Assembly (NCBI RefSeq): GCF_001039005.1
Contig: NZ_LDWR01000055.1
Span: forward strand, 217,143-281,142
Reading direction: 5' to 3'
Length of the DNA: 64,000 nt
Origin: Burkholderia cepacia
GTDB lineage: Bacteria > Pseudomonadota > Gammaproteobacteria > Burkholderiales > Burkholderiaceae
Within the stretch, counting starts at the first letter, position 1, and the number at the start of each line of letters is the position of its first letter. The translations under genes were made by a program, and so were the position numbers. Below, piece by piece: positions 45,973-54,159 of this stretch. The notes beneath the pieces are model-generated. The model ran no database searches and was not told the origin of the DNA. It saw nothing but the letters and a program-made list of their open reading frames with translations.

Positions 45973-46623
45973 ATGAACGACCAGACCGTCCTCTCCCCCA
46001 CATCCCGTACCACCATTCGCCGCCTGCCCGAACTGGCGAATCGCGATCGCGCGATGCTCTACCGCATCGTGGACGACGCGTACGTCTGCCACATCGCGTT
46101 CAACGCCGGCGAGGACACGCATTGCATCCCGACCGCGCACTGGAGACGGGGCGACGACCTCTATATCCACGGGTCCAACGGCAGCAGGATGATCAAGGCG
46201 CTGTCGGCGGGTGCACAGGCCTCCGTCGCGATCACGTTGCTGGACGGGCTGGTGTTGGCCAAGTCGGCCTTCAGTCATTCGATGAATTATCGATCCGCGG
46301 TGATCTACGGGCAGTTCGACGTGGTGGAGGGCAGTGCTGAGAAGCTCGCGGCGCTGGATGCCTTCATGGACAAGATCGCCGCGGGCCGCAGGCATGAAGC
46401 GCGGCCGGGCAATGCGAAGGAGATCAACTCGACCAGCGTGCTGCGGATTTCTCTTGCGGAAGCGGCCGTGAAAGTCAGCGACTCGATGCCGTCCGACAAG
46501 GAAGAAGATCTGGCGCTCGCTGTCTGGGCGGGGATCCTGCCGCTGAAGACGACGCGCGGCACGCCGATTCATGCCGACGCCAACGTGCCCGTGCCGGACT
46601 ACGTCCGCAACTGGGCAGATTGA
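45973..46623 (+). CDS. Pyridoxamine 5'-phosphate oxidase-like flavin-binding protein
   Basis: 216-residue split-barrel protein of the PNPOx-like FMN-binding superfamily (NimA/HugZ-related group). The segment VDDAYVCHIAFNAGEDTHCIP, then DDLYIHGSNGSRMIKAL, is the FMN-binding part; LDGLVLAKSAFSHSMNYRSAV is conserved in the group. It is not PdxH itself, being of different sequence and lacking its C-terminal domain. The ATG at 45973 follows a GGAAAACGAAAC site. It is the likely target of the divergent MocR regulator. Confidence 0.82.
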   Translation: MNDQTVLSPTSRTTIRRLPELANRDRAMLYRIVDDAYVCHIAFNAGEDTHCIPTAHWRRGDDLYIHGSNGSRMIKALSAGAQASVAITLLDGLVLAKSAFSHSMNYRSAVIYGQFDVVEGSAEKLAALDAFMDKIAAGRRHEARPGNAKEINSTSVLRISLAEAAVKVSDSMPSDKEEDLALAVWAGILPLKTTRGTPIHADANVPVPDYVRNWAD

Positions 46624-46762
46624 ATGGCGCGGCAAGGCCGGGGAAGCGTTGACGAAGCAGGCGGCGCGCTTCGCGCGCGTTACAAAAGGCGCGCATCGCG
46701 ATAGGCCGCGCCGTCTTCGCACGGCGGCGTGATCCGTGTCGCGCTGCCGTGGTGTGGCGTTG

Positions 46763-48427
46763 TCACTCCGGGCGGTGTTCGCGTGACTCGTGCTGTGGCG
46801 GATGCGATTCCGCAGGGTGCGGATGCGGAGCGGGCGCGTGCTCGGGCGCCGGTTGCCGCGGCTGCGCGGCCGCGTGTTCCTGCGGTTGCGCTTCGTTGCG
46901 TGGCTGCGCCTCCTTGTGCTGTTGCTGCTCGGCCTCGTTACGTTGCTGCATTGCTTCGCGCTGTTGTTGCTGCGCCGCGTTGCGTTGCTGCATTTCCTCT
47001 CGTTGCTGCTGCTCCTGCCGTGCCGCGTCGTGCTGTTGCGTCTCTTCGCGTTGCTGCTGTGCTTCATTGCGCTGCTGTTGCTGAAGTTGCTGCTGCTGCA
47101 CGGCCGCGCGATTTTCCTGAGCGGCGCGTTCCTGCTGCATCGCCTGCTGTCGCTCGTCGTGCATCGCGCCGGGCGGGTGCTGCGCCGGTGCGTTGGCATG
47201 CGGCTCGTTCGCGCGATGCTGCGCAAAGTCTTCCGGTGCCGGCCGGGCGCCGGGGCGCGCATCGTTCGCGGCGAAGTGCGGCATCGTCATCGGTGCGGGA
47301 CCCGGGCGTTGCTCCATCGCCTGCCCGCGCATCGGCTCCGCACCCGGCTGCATCGTATTGCGTTCGATCGTCGTGTTGTTGGTGACGTTGCCGCCGTAGT
47401 TGTTCGTGATGCGCGTATTGCGGATGTTGGTGATGTTGTTGATCACGGTGGTCGACTTCGTCACGTACGTGGTGTGGTTGTACACCACGGCCGGGCGCTG
47501 CCAGCCGCCGTTCCAGCGCGGGCCGTCCGGATGCGGCGCGCCCCAGTTCATGCCCCATGCATGCCAGCCCCAGTCGTGGTGCCCGAAGATCGCGGCGCCG
47601 ACGGCGATGCCGACGCCGAAGGTGATCACGCCGGCCGCGACGATTTCGCCGGTGCTGTATGCGGGCGGCCGATACGCATAACCGGGGTAGGCCGAAACCG
47701 GCTCGCCGTAGACGACGGTCGGGTTGTACGACGGAACGTAGACGACGTCGGGCTGCGCGGACTCGATCTCGATCGCCTGCTCGGGCGGCGGCACGATTGC
47801 CGGCCCGGCGTAGACCACGGGCGCGTCGGTGGCCGGCGTATAACCGGCCGGCGCGGCCTGCGCGACTTGCGTGACCCGCATCTGGCCGCCGGAGCGGAGA
47901 TGCCCGGACGTCTGCGCGCGCTGGCGCATCACCTGTATCGCGTTCATCACGTCGGTCGGATCGTTGTAGTACGCCTGGCCGAGCGACGTGGTCCAGGCCG
48001 GGTTCGACGCCATCTGCGCGAGCACCGCGGGGAACGCGGTCAACGCCTTGACGGACGGGTCCCACGGCTGCGTATCGGCGGCGGTCGCGAGCGCCGGCCC
48101 CTTCAACGACGGATTCTGCGTCACCCAGGTATTGGCGGCCGTCACCTGGTCCGGATACGTTGCACCCGCCAGCATCAGTGCGACGAGCTTGTCGGGGAAC
48201 AGCGCGATCGGCGCGACCATCTGATAGAGCTGATCGGCCGTCGGCGACGTGTACGCGACCGGCGTCGACGCGGGCAGCGCCGCGGAGGCCGCGCTCGCGT
48301 CGCTGGCCGGTACGGCGGCGTTGCTGTCGCTGTTCTTGTTGCAGGCCGACAGGCCGAGCAGCGACACGATGATCGACGACGCGATCAGCGTTCTGACGGG
48401 GCGGTAGTGTGCACGTGCGGTTTTCAT
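46763..48427 (-). CDS. DUF3300-domain lipoprotein with Gln-rich tail
   Basis: 554 residues. The lipobox LLGLSAC (Cys29) gives an exported lipoprotein. A DUF3300 domain spans about residues 55-230 (TADQLYQMVAPIALFPDKLVA, then PNPAW-type repeats). A Gly/Ala hydrophobic segment (GEIVAAGVITFGVGIAVGAAI) lies near 270, followed by Trp/Gly- and Asn/Thr-rich stretches and a long low-complexity tail of Gln, Glu, Ala and Arg (about 430-554). Function unknown. The ATG at 48427 starts the signal peptide; the open frame runs further upstream. Confidence 0.85.
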   Translation of the reverse strand: MKTARAHYRPVRTLIASSIIVSLLGLSACNKNSDSNAAVPASDASAASAALPASTPVAYTSPTADQLYQMVAPIALFPDKLVALMLAGATYPDQVTAANTWVTQNPSLKGPALATAADTQPWDPSVKALTAFPAVLAQMASNPAWTTSLGQAYYNDPTDVMNAIQVMRQRAQTSGHLRSGGQMRVTQVAQAAPAGYTPATDAPVVYAGPAIVPPPEQAIEIESAQPDVVYVPSYNPTVVYGEPVSAYPGYAYRPPAYSTGEIVAAGVITFGVGIAVGAAIFGHHDWGWHAWGMNWGAPHPDGPRWNGGWQRPAVVYNHTTYVTKSTTVINNITNIRNTRITNNYGGNVTNNTTIERNTMQPGAEPMRGQAMEQRPGPAPMTMPHFAANDARPGARPAPEDFAQHRANEPHANAPAQHPPGAMHDERQQAMQQERAAQENRAAVQQQQLQQQQRNEAQQQREETQQHDAARQEQQQREEMQQRNAAQQQQREAMQQRNEAEQQQHKEAQPRNEAQPQEHAAAQPRQPAPEHAPAPHPHPAESHPPQHESREHRPE

Positions 48428-48834
48428 GGTGTTGGTTCGGTGTGGTGCGGCGTTGTCGGGCACGCGGGCCGCGCGATCGGCATCAGCACTGTGCCGCGAC
48501 CGTGTCCGCATGGCGGCTGTCCCGCGACGAATCGATATATTCAGTTAAACGCGCGACACGCACGGAAGTTGTCAGCGGGTTGTGTAACAGTGTGTGTACC
48601 TTGCAGTCCGTAAGCGGGTGGGCGCCGGCCGGGTAAGCGATATGAAAGTTGCTTGCGCAACGATTGCAAGGTCGGCGAGCGTATCGTCCCGCCGGATGAT
48701 GCTCCGCGAGATTGCGTGGAATGCAGAAAACCCGCGACGGCTTTGCAGCCGTCGCGGGTTCTTGTTACGCGGTGGTATGCGGTTCCGGGCGCGCGAAACG
48801 GCGCACGCCCGGAACCGGAGCGGTCAGCGGTCCA
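48428..48834. other. Intergenic region, 407 bases
   Basis: It holds the promoter of the DUF3300 gene on the left and the terminator of the S53 peptidase gene at 48727-48760. No gene is supported. Confidence 0.55.
48727..48760 (-). terminator. Terminator of the S53 peptidase gene
   Basis: Thirteen-pair stem (AACCCGCGACGGC/GCCGTCGCGGGTT) with a small loop and, on the minus strand, a TTTTC tail. It lies 75 bases after the S53 stop. Confidence 0.75.
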
Positions 48835-50664
48835 TCAGCGCGCGAAATCCGACGTGCTCTGGATGAAGGCGTTCAGCTTCGAGATGTTCACGCTGCCGAA
48901 GCCCGTCGTCGCGTCCCAGCCGGCCTTCGCCTTGTAGCCGTAGGTGCCGCTGCCGTTGTTGCCGGACGTGACGTCGTGCAGCAGCGCCGCGTTGGCCGGG
49001 AAGTACTTGTAGATGCTCGATGCCGGGAACCCGAGCGCATTGTTGTTCGCCGACTGCAGCCGTGCCCAGATGCCCGTGAAGATCGGCGCGGCGAGGCTCG
49101 TGCCGCCTTCGTTGTTCAGGTAGCCCGAACCCCACAGCGTATCGGACGTCTGGCCGTTCACCACCAGGATCGCGCCGGTGCGCAGGTCGGCGTCGAAGCC
49201 GACGTCCGGCAGCGCGCGCTTGGTCGACCCGGTGAGGCTCGACGATTGCCACGACGGCGCGGCCTCGTACTTGCTGTACCCGCCGCCCGTCGACCACACG
49301 GTGCCCGGTTGCCAGCTCGGATCGTTCCAGACGATCTCGCTGTTGTACGCGTTGGTCGACGTATTGGTGAACAGCGTCGTGCCGCCCACCGCGATCACGT
49401 ACGGCGACGTGGCCGGTTCGCTCACCGTGTAGGTCGAGCGCGACGGCGTGCCGCTCGCGCATTCGTATGCGCCGTGGTCGCCGGCGGAGACGGAGAAGGT
49501 CTGCCCCTGCGCGACCGCCTGCTTGAAGATGGTGTCGTCGGTGGCCTGCGAGCCGGTGCTGTTCGCGGACGATTCGCACACGCCGAGCGACACGTTGATC
49601 ACCTTCGCGACGTTGTCGGTCACGGCCTTGTTGTATGCGGCCGTGATCGCCGTGAGCGTCATCGACGGCGCGGCGTAGAACACGACCTGCTTCACGCTGC
49701 CGCCGGCCGCGCCGACGATCGACTGGCTGTCGAGATTCCATTCGACGGTGCCGGACGTGTCGGTGTACGAACTGCCCGCCGGGCCGGTCTGCACGATGGT
49801 GCTGCTGATCGTGCCGAGGCTGTTGTTCGCGGCGAACGTGTTGAGGTCGCTCACGGTCTGCGAGAGGTCGCCTTCGGAGATGATGCCGACGGTGGTTTGC
49901 GACGCGTTCGGCGTGCCGTCGCCGCCGTAGATCGACGAGAATTCGGTCGGGTTGTGCGGCACCGCCGACGCGCCGGCCGGGATCGTCAGGTTGCTGGTGT
50001 TGCCCTGCGGCGTGCCGGCCGCGCCGGTATGCATCAGCTCGACGTTCTGCAGGCCGAGCACCGCGCCCACGATGCCGCCGATCGCGTTCGGCACTTGCGC
50101 GGCATCGGTATTCGCATAGACGCTGCGGCCGTTGCGCGTGAAGCGCTTGAGCGTCGTGCGGAACGCCGACTTGATGGTCGCCGCGGTGCCGGATGCGGAG
50201 ACCAGCAGGCGGTTCGGCGCGACCACGATATTCACGAAGCCTTGCTTGCGCAGGTGCGCGACGACGGACGCGACCTGCGCGTCGGTCGGCGCATATTGCG
50301 CCGCGAACTGCGCCGGCGTGAGGAACTGCCGGTAGTGCGGCGAGCCGGGCGTATGCAGGTCGTGCAGGTACTGGTCGAGTTGCGCTTCGTTGCGCAGGTT
50401 CAGCCCGAGCACGATGTCCACCGATTCGCCGGGCGCCATTTCGATGGCCGCGGCGGCAGCGGCAGCGGTGCTCGCGGCAGGCGCGCCGGCCGCACCGCTT
50501 TCGCTCTGCTGCACGAGCGGCAGGAATCCCTTGGTGCGCGTTTCCGTCCAGCCGGCCGCCGGTGCGGCGTGGGCGGCCGCCATGCCGAACGAGGCGGCCG
50601 CGGCGGCGCATGCGAGCTTGACGATGCGAATGTGCTTTTGTTTCTTGTCTGCAACCTGATTCAT
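48835..50664 (-). CDS. S53-family serine-carboxyl peptidase (sedolisin/kumamolisin type), secreted
   Basis: 609-residue prepro-peptidase, active at acidic pH in characterised relatives. The signal peptide ends near MAAAHA; a long prodomain (about 40-235) precedes the catalytic domain. The catalytic Glu308 and Asp312 are in VEWNLD, the oxyanion Asp396 in SAGDHG and the nucleophile Ser523 in GGTSLAAP. A calcium-site-like end is GWDATTGFGS. All key residues are present. The ATG at 50664 (MNQVADKK) is followed by a basic signal n-region; an upstream in-frame start would add 22 residues. It is monocistronic, with a long AT-rich upstream region. Confidence 0.93.
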   Translation of the reverse strand: MNQVADKKQKHIRIVKLACAAAAASFGMAAAHAAPAAGWTETRTKGFLPLVQQSESGAAGAPAASTAAAAAAAIEMAPGESVDIVLGLNLRNEAQLDQYLHDLHTPGSPHYRQFLTPAQFAAQYAPTDAQVASVVAHLRKQGFVNIVVAPNRLLVSASGTAATIKSAFRTTLKRFTRNGRSVYANTDAAQVPNAIGGIVGAVLGLQNVELMHTGAAGTPQGNTSNLTIPAGASAVPHNPTEFSSIYGGDGTPNASQTTVGIISEGDLSQTVSDLNTFAANNSLGTISSTIVQTGPAGSSYTDTSGTVEWNLDSQSIVGAAGGSVKQVVFYAAPSMTLTAITAAYNKAVTDNVAKVINVSLGVCESSANSTGSQATDDTIFKQAVAQGQTFSVSAGDHGAYECASGTPSRSTYTVSEPATSPYVIAVGGTTLFTNTSTNAYNSEIVWNDPSWQPGTVWSTGGGYSKYEAAPSWQSSSLTGSTKRALPDVGFDADLRTGAILVVNGQTSDTLWGSGYLNNEGGTSLAAPIFTGIWARLQSANNNALGFPASSIYKYFPANAALLHDVTSGNNGSGTYGYKAKAGWDATTGFGSVNISKLNAFIQSTSDFAR

Positions 50665-51295
50665 TTGAATTACCCCTCCGGTTGAACATCGAACGGCACA
50701 ACAACAACGGTCGACAGCGGTGCGGGTCATGCACCGCCGCTTTCTGTCGCACGCGTGCGGATGGCACGGACGCGACAGGGCCTTTCGCCCGATCCGGAAA
50801 GATGGTTTTTCTCCGGGGGCGAAATACGGAAATCGCGGTAACGGGAGCGCTGCGCCGCGCTGCGGGGCAGCCGCGCCGGACGAGGCGCGGACGGGATTGC
50901 TAGAGCAACAGCTTCGTTGTCCTGCTCATTTGATTCGATCCTTCGGCCCGCTGCCGGATGGCAGCCGTCCAGTGAGATGCATCGGGATATTGCATGCGCC
51001 GGCGCGAGAACGACACAGCCGGCGGCGAGCACTTCGGTGCGGCGGAAGCGAAAAAAACGTGGAGCGGAATCGTTTGCGTGGTTGGCAATTCGTTAGATTG
51101 CTTGCATCTGACGGTATCAAGAACGAAAGCAGAGTGTCAAACTTTTTTTGATTATATGAAACAAAATTAAATCGAATAAAGCGAAATATTTTTGAAAATA
51201 TTGATGGCGTTTTGTAATTTTCGAAACCGGTAAAGAAGGTAATGCCGGAGGTGATTCACCGATCACTTCCGATTCGTTCCGTAATCGGCCGATCG
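50665..51295. other. Intergenic region with AT-rich island, 631 bases
   Basis: No gene supported. The first 400 bases are GC-rich and the stretch 51120-51230 is strikingly AT-rich, including a palindrome AATATTTT-TG-AAAATATT at 51185-51202. It is the upstream region of the S53 gene and the downstream region of the sensor gene. The AT-rich part is a candidate H-NS target. Confidence 0.55.
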
Positions 51296-51934
51296 TTATC
51301 GAGGAAGTGTTCGAATGGCCGGCGTGTCCGGTTGTTCGGCAAGCCGAAGGTCGTCGACGAACCGGAACAGCCCGTCGATACGGTGAAGCAGCGCTTCGCG
51401 CGACGCGGCATCGGCATCGGCATCGGCATCGGCGGCGAGATCCTTGATCTCTTCCAGCCGGGTTTCGAGTGCCGCGAGCGGGGCGTGTTTTTCGCTGTCG
51501 TCGACGGCGGAAGCGGCGGTCGCATTGAACGAAGTCGTGTGTTTCAGTTGAACGGCCATTGTGTTGAAGTCCTCGATGAATCGCGACATGCCGGTCGAGC
51601 AGCCGTCGCGGGAAATCGCGCGCGCCGATGAATCGCCGGCGACGATGCGGCCGGCGCTTTCCGCAACCGAGTCGAGCGACCCGAGCGTGCGGCGCATCAG
51701 CCTGAACAGATCGAATGCGGTCGCCAGCAGGCCGACGAACAACACCGTCGCGAGCGCCAGGTAGGTCGACGCATTACCGAGCATCGCGTCGGCCGTTGCG
51801 TCGTGCGGCAACGTGTCCGGCTCGCGCAATGCGCCAATGCAGCATGCAACGGTGCAGCCGATCAGCAGCACGACGATCGTGCTCAGGCCGATCGCCTGTC
51901 CGATTTGCCGGCCCGGCCTCGCCGGCGGAGTCAC
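51296..51934 (-). CDS. HAMP-domain sensor with degenerate DHp and no kinase domain
   Basis: 212 residues. Two membrane helices (about 15-36 and 56-76) flank a very short periplasmic loop of about 20 residues. A HAMP domain follows (about 77-130; AGRIVAGDSSARAI, then IEDFNTMAVQL). Residues 140-200 resemble a histidine-kinase DHp helix pair (APLAALETRLEEIKDL, then RIDGLFRFVDDLRLAEQ), but the phospho-His motif is lost (SEKHAPL where HELRTPL is expected), and no HATPase domain exists. The GTG start overlaps the stop of the response regulator by four bases. It ends a leftward RND-pump gene run. It may be an inhibitor or signal adaptor. Confidence 0.75.
   Translation of the reverse strand: MTPPARPGRQIGQAIGLSTIVVLLIGCTVACCIGALREPDTLPHDATADAMLGNASTYLALATVLFVGLLATAFDLFRLMRRTLGSLDSVAESAGRIVAGDSSARAISRDGCSTGMSRFIEDFNTMAVQLKHTTSFNATAASAVDDSEKHAPLAALETRLEEIKDLAADADADADAASREALLHRIDGLFRFVDDLRLAEQPDTPAIRTLPR
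51409..51432. repeat. Hexanucleotide repeat (CATCGG) x4 in the sensor gene
   Basis: Four perfect tandem CATCGG units that encode alternating Asp-Ala in the sensor's cytoplasmic part. Slippage would change length by two residues without changing the frame. Confidence 0.85.
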
Positions 51935-52623
51935 TGCGTGCCCCGCAGCCGGTAGCCGACGCCGCGCATCACTTCGGGCATGCCCGGCGCGCCGGCTTGT
52001 TCAAGTTTCCTGCGCAGCCGGCTGATGTGGCTGTCGACCGTGCGCTCCAGCGCACTCACGTCGGCCATGCACGCATCGAGCAGTTCGCCGCGCGTGAAGA
52101 CGCGGCTCGGCGCTCGCGCCATATGCGCGAGCAGCCGGAATTCCGTCAGCGTCAGCGCGATCGGTACCTCGGTGGACTCCGTTCGAACGCGCGTCAGATA
52201 ACTTTCGGTGTCGATTTCCAGAGTGCCGACACGAAGCATGCGCGCGGTCGGCGGCGTGGCCGACCGGCGCAGGATCGCGCGCAGCCGCGCGACGACCTCG
52301 GCCGGGTTGAACGGCTTGACGATGTAGTCGTCCGCGCCGGCATGCAGTGCCTGCAGCCGGTCGAGGTCGCGGTCGAATGCGGTGATCACGACGACGGGCG
52401 TATTGCAGCGCCGCCGAAGCTCGGCGAGCACGTCCCAGCCGCTCTTGTGCGGCATCTTCACGTCGAGCAGGATCAGGTCGGGCTTCAGGTGCGGCTGCAC
52501 GTCGAGCACCGCTTGCCCGTCGGCTACGCGGTAGGTGCGAAAACCGTCGTGCGTCAGATACGCGTCGAGGATGTCCGAAATGTCGGGCTCGTCTTCTGCA
52601 ATCAGTATCAGGGAATTCGTCAT
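51931..52623 (-). CDS. OmpR-family response regulator of the RND operon (BaeR/AdeR-like)
   Basis: 230 residues. The receiver is complete: acid pair Glu10-Asp11, phospho-acceptor Asp54 (LILLDVKMP), Thr81 and Lys103 (IVKPF). The winged-helix domain ends MPEVMRGVGYRLRG. The ATG at 52623 begins MTNSLILIAEDEPD; the frame stays open upstream. It is 101 bases after the outer-membrane factor stop and overlaps the sensor gene, so it is probably in the pump operon and may control it. Its neighbour cannot phosphorylate it, so the cognate kinase, if any, is elsewhere. Confidence 0.92.
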   Translation of the reverse strand: MTNSLILIAEDEPDISDILDAYLTHDGFRTYRVADGQAVLDVQPHLKPDLILLDVKMPHKSGWDVLAELRRRCNTPVVVITAFDRDLDRLQALHAGADDYIVKPFNPAEVVARLRAILRRSATPPTARMLRVGTLEIDTESYLTRVRTESTEVPIALTLTEFRLLAHMARAPSRVFTRGELLDACMADVSALERTVDSHISRLRRKLEQAGAPGMPEVMRGVGYRLRGTQ

Positions 52624-52724
52624 GGGGTTTGCCGTGCGATGTCGAACCATCGGAGCAGCCCGTTGCCGGGTTGAATCGCGCTGTGCCTGCCCGGTGCCGC
52701 GAGGGAGGGCACAGCGCCGGTCGT

Positions 52725-54155
52725 TCAGTTCCGCACCACGCTCGTCGACGGCGCGACGTCCTTTTCCGTCAGGCCGCCGCCGAGCGCCTTGTACAGCGCG
52801 ACGGCATTGCCGAGTTCGCTGCGACGCAGGTCGAGCAACGCCTGCCGGGCCGCATAGAGCTGCCGCTGCGAATCCAGCAACTCCAGACGCCCCTCGATGC
52901 CCGCGCGATAGCGCAGGTTCGACAGGTCGGTGCGGCGCTCGGCCGAGCCGACCACGCGCGTCTGCGCTTCGATCTGGCGGCCGAAGGTTTCGCGCCCGGC
53001 CAGGCCGTCGGCCACTTCGCGGAACGCGGCCTGGATCGAGCGCTCGTATTCGGCCACCGCGCTGGACTTGCGCACTTCGGCGAGACGCAGCTCGGCACGC
53101 AGCCGGCCGCCCTGGAAGATCGGCACCGTGACCTGCGGCGCGAAGCTCCACACGTTCTGGCCGCCCGCGAACAGGCTGCCCATCGCCGGGCTGAGGAAAC
53201 CGATCGACGACGTCAGCGACAGGCGCGGAAAGAATGCGGCGCGCGCGGCACCGATATCCGCGTTGGCGGCCACGAGATTCTGTTCGGCCTGCTGGATATC
53301 CGGCCGACGGAACAGCAGCTCGGACGGCAGGCCGGCCGGCAGTTGCGTCATCACCGGTTGCTGCTGGAGCGGCAGCGCTTCAGGCAGATCCTTCGACGGC
53401 TCGGTGCCGAGCAGCAGGCGCAGCGCGTTGCGCGCTTGCTCGACGGCGCGCGTGCGCGCTTCCAGATCGGCGGTGGCGCTCGCGACCTGGCCTTCGGCCT
53501 GCGCGATGTCGACGCCGCTCGCCTGATGCGCTTCCTTCAGGCGCCGCGCGAGATCGAGCGATTGCTGCCAGTCGCCGAGCGTGCGCTCGGACAACTGGCG
53601 CTGCTCCTGCGCGAGGCGCTCGGCGAAATACGCGTCAGCCACCGCGCCGACGAGCGAGATCTGCACCGCGCGGCGGCCGTGATCGGTCGCGAGATAGCGC
53701 GCGAACGCCGCATCCGACTGCGACTTCACGCGGCCGAACAGGTCGATCTCGAACGCGCTGATGCCGACGTTCACGCCGTACTGGTTCTGCGTCGTTTCGA
53801 ACAGCGGCGGGTTCGACTGCGGGTCGGCCGCCGTGCGCTGGCGCGTGAAGTTCGCGCCGGCGCCGATGGACGGCAGGCGCGCCGCGCGCTGGATGCCGTA
53901 CTGCGCTTCGGCGGCCTCGACATTCAGCGCCGCCACGCGCAGGTCGCGATTGTGGTCAAGCGCGATCTCGATCAGGCGCTGGAGGCGGCGGTCGCCGAAC
54001 ATCGTGCGCCAGCCGAGATCGGCTGCGTTGGCTTTGAGGTCGGCCGCCGCGGCGGCCGTGTAGGCCGTCGGCACCGGCATGGCCGGCTTGACCAGCGTTG
54101 GCGCGAGCGAGCAGGCCGACAGGGCCAGGATGAGGGGAAGAATAAGCAATCGCAT
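52725..54155 (-). CDS. RND efflux outer-membrane lipoprotein (NodT/OprM family)
   Basis: 476-residue TolC-like channel. The lipobox ILALSAC places the lipid at Cys15. Two repeated outer-membrane efflux domains can be followed (about 60-250 and 270-460), each with Ala/Leu/Gln-rich coiled coils such as YAARQALLDLRRSELGNAVALYKALGGG. The start is 4 bases after the permease stop, so translation is coupled. It completes the tripartite pump with the two upstream genes. Confidence 0.94.
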   Translation of the reverse strand: MRLLILPLILALSACSLAPTLVKPAMPVPTAYTAAAAADLKANAADLGWRTMFGDRRLQRLIEIALDHNRDLRVAALNVEAAEAQYGIQRAARLPSIGAGANFTRQRTAADPQSNPPLFETTQNQYGVNVGISAFEIDLFGRVKSQSDAAFARYLATDHGRRAVQISLVGAVADAYFAERLAQEQRQLSERTLGDWQQSLDLARRLKEAHQASGVDIAQAEGQVASATADLEARTRAVEQARNALRLLLGTEPSKDLPEALPLQQQPVMTQLPAGLPSELLFRRPDIQQAEQNLVAANADIGAARAAFFPRLSLTSSIGFLSPAMGSLFAGGQNVWSFAPQVTVPIFQGGRLRAELRLAEVRKSSAVAEYERSIQAAFREVADGLAGRETFGRQIEAQTRVVGSAERRTDLSNLRYRAGIEGRLELLDSQRQLYAARQALLDLRRSELGNAVALYKALGGGLTEKDVAPSTSVVRN

Positions 54156-54159
54156 GGCA

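Noticed and set aside
48712..50685. A 657-codon open frame antisense to the S53 peptidase
   Set aside because: The opposite strand has a full set of catalytic motifs; this frame has none.
51185..51202. AT palindrome as a terminator
   Set aside because: It has an eight-pair A-T stem with no GC and no following T-run; it is more likely just AT-rich DNA.
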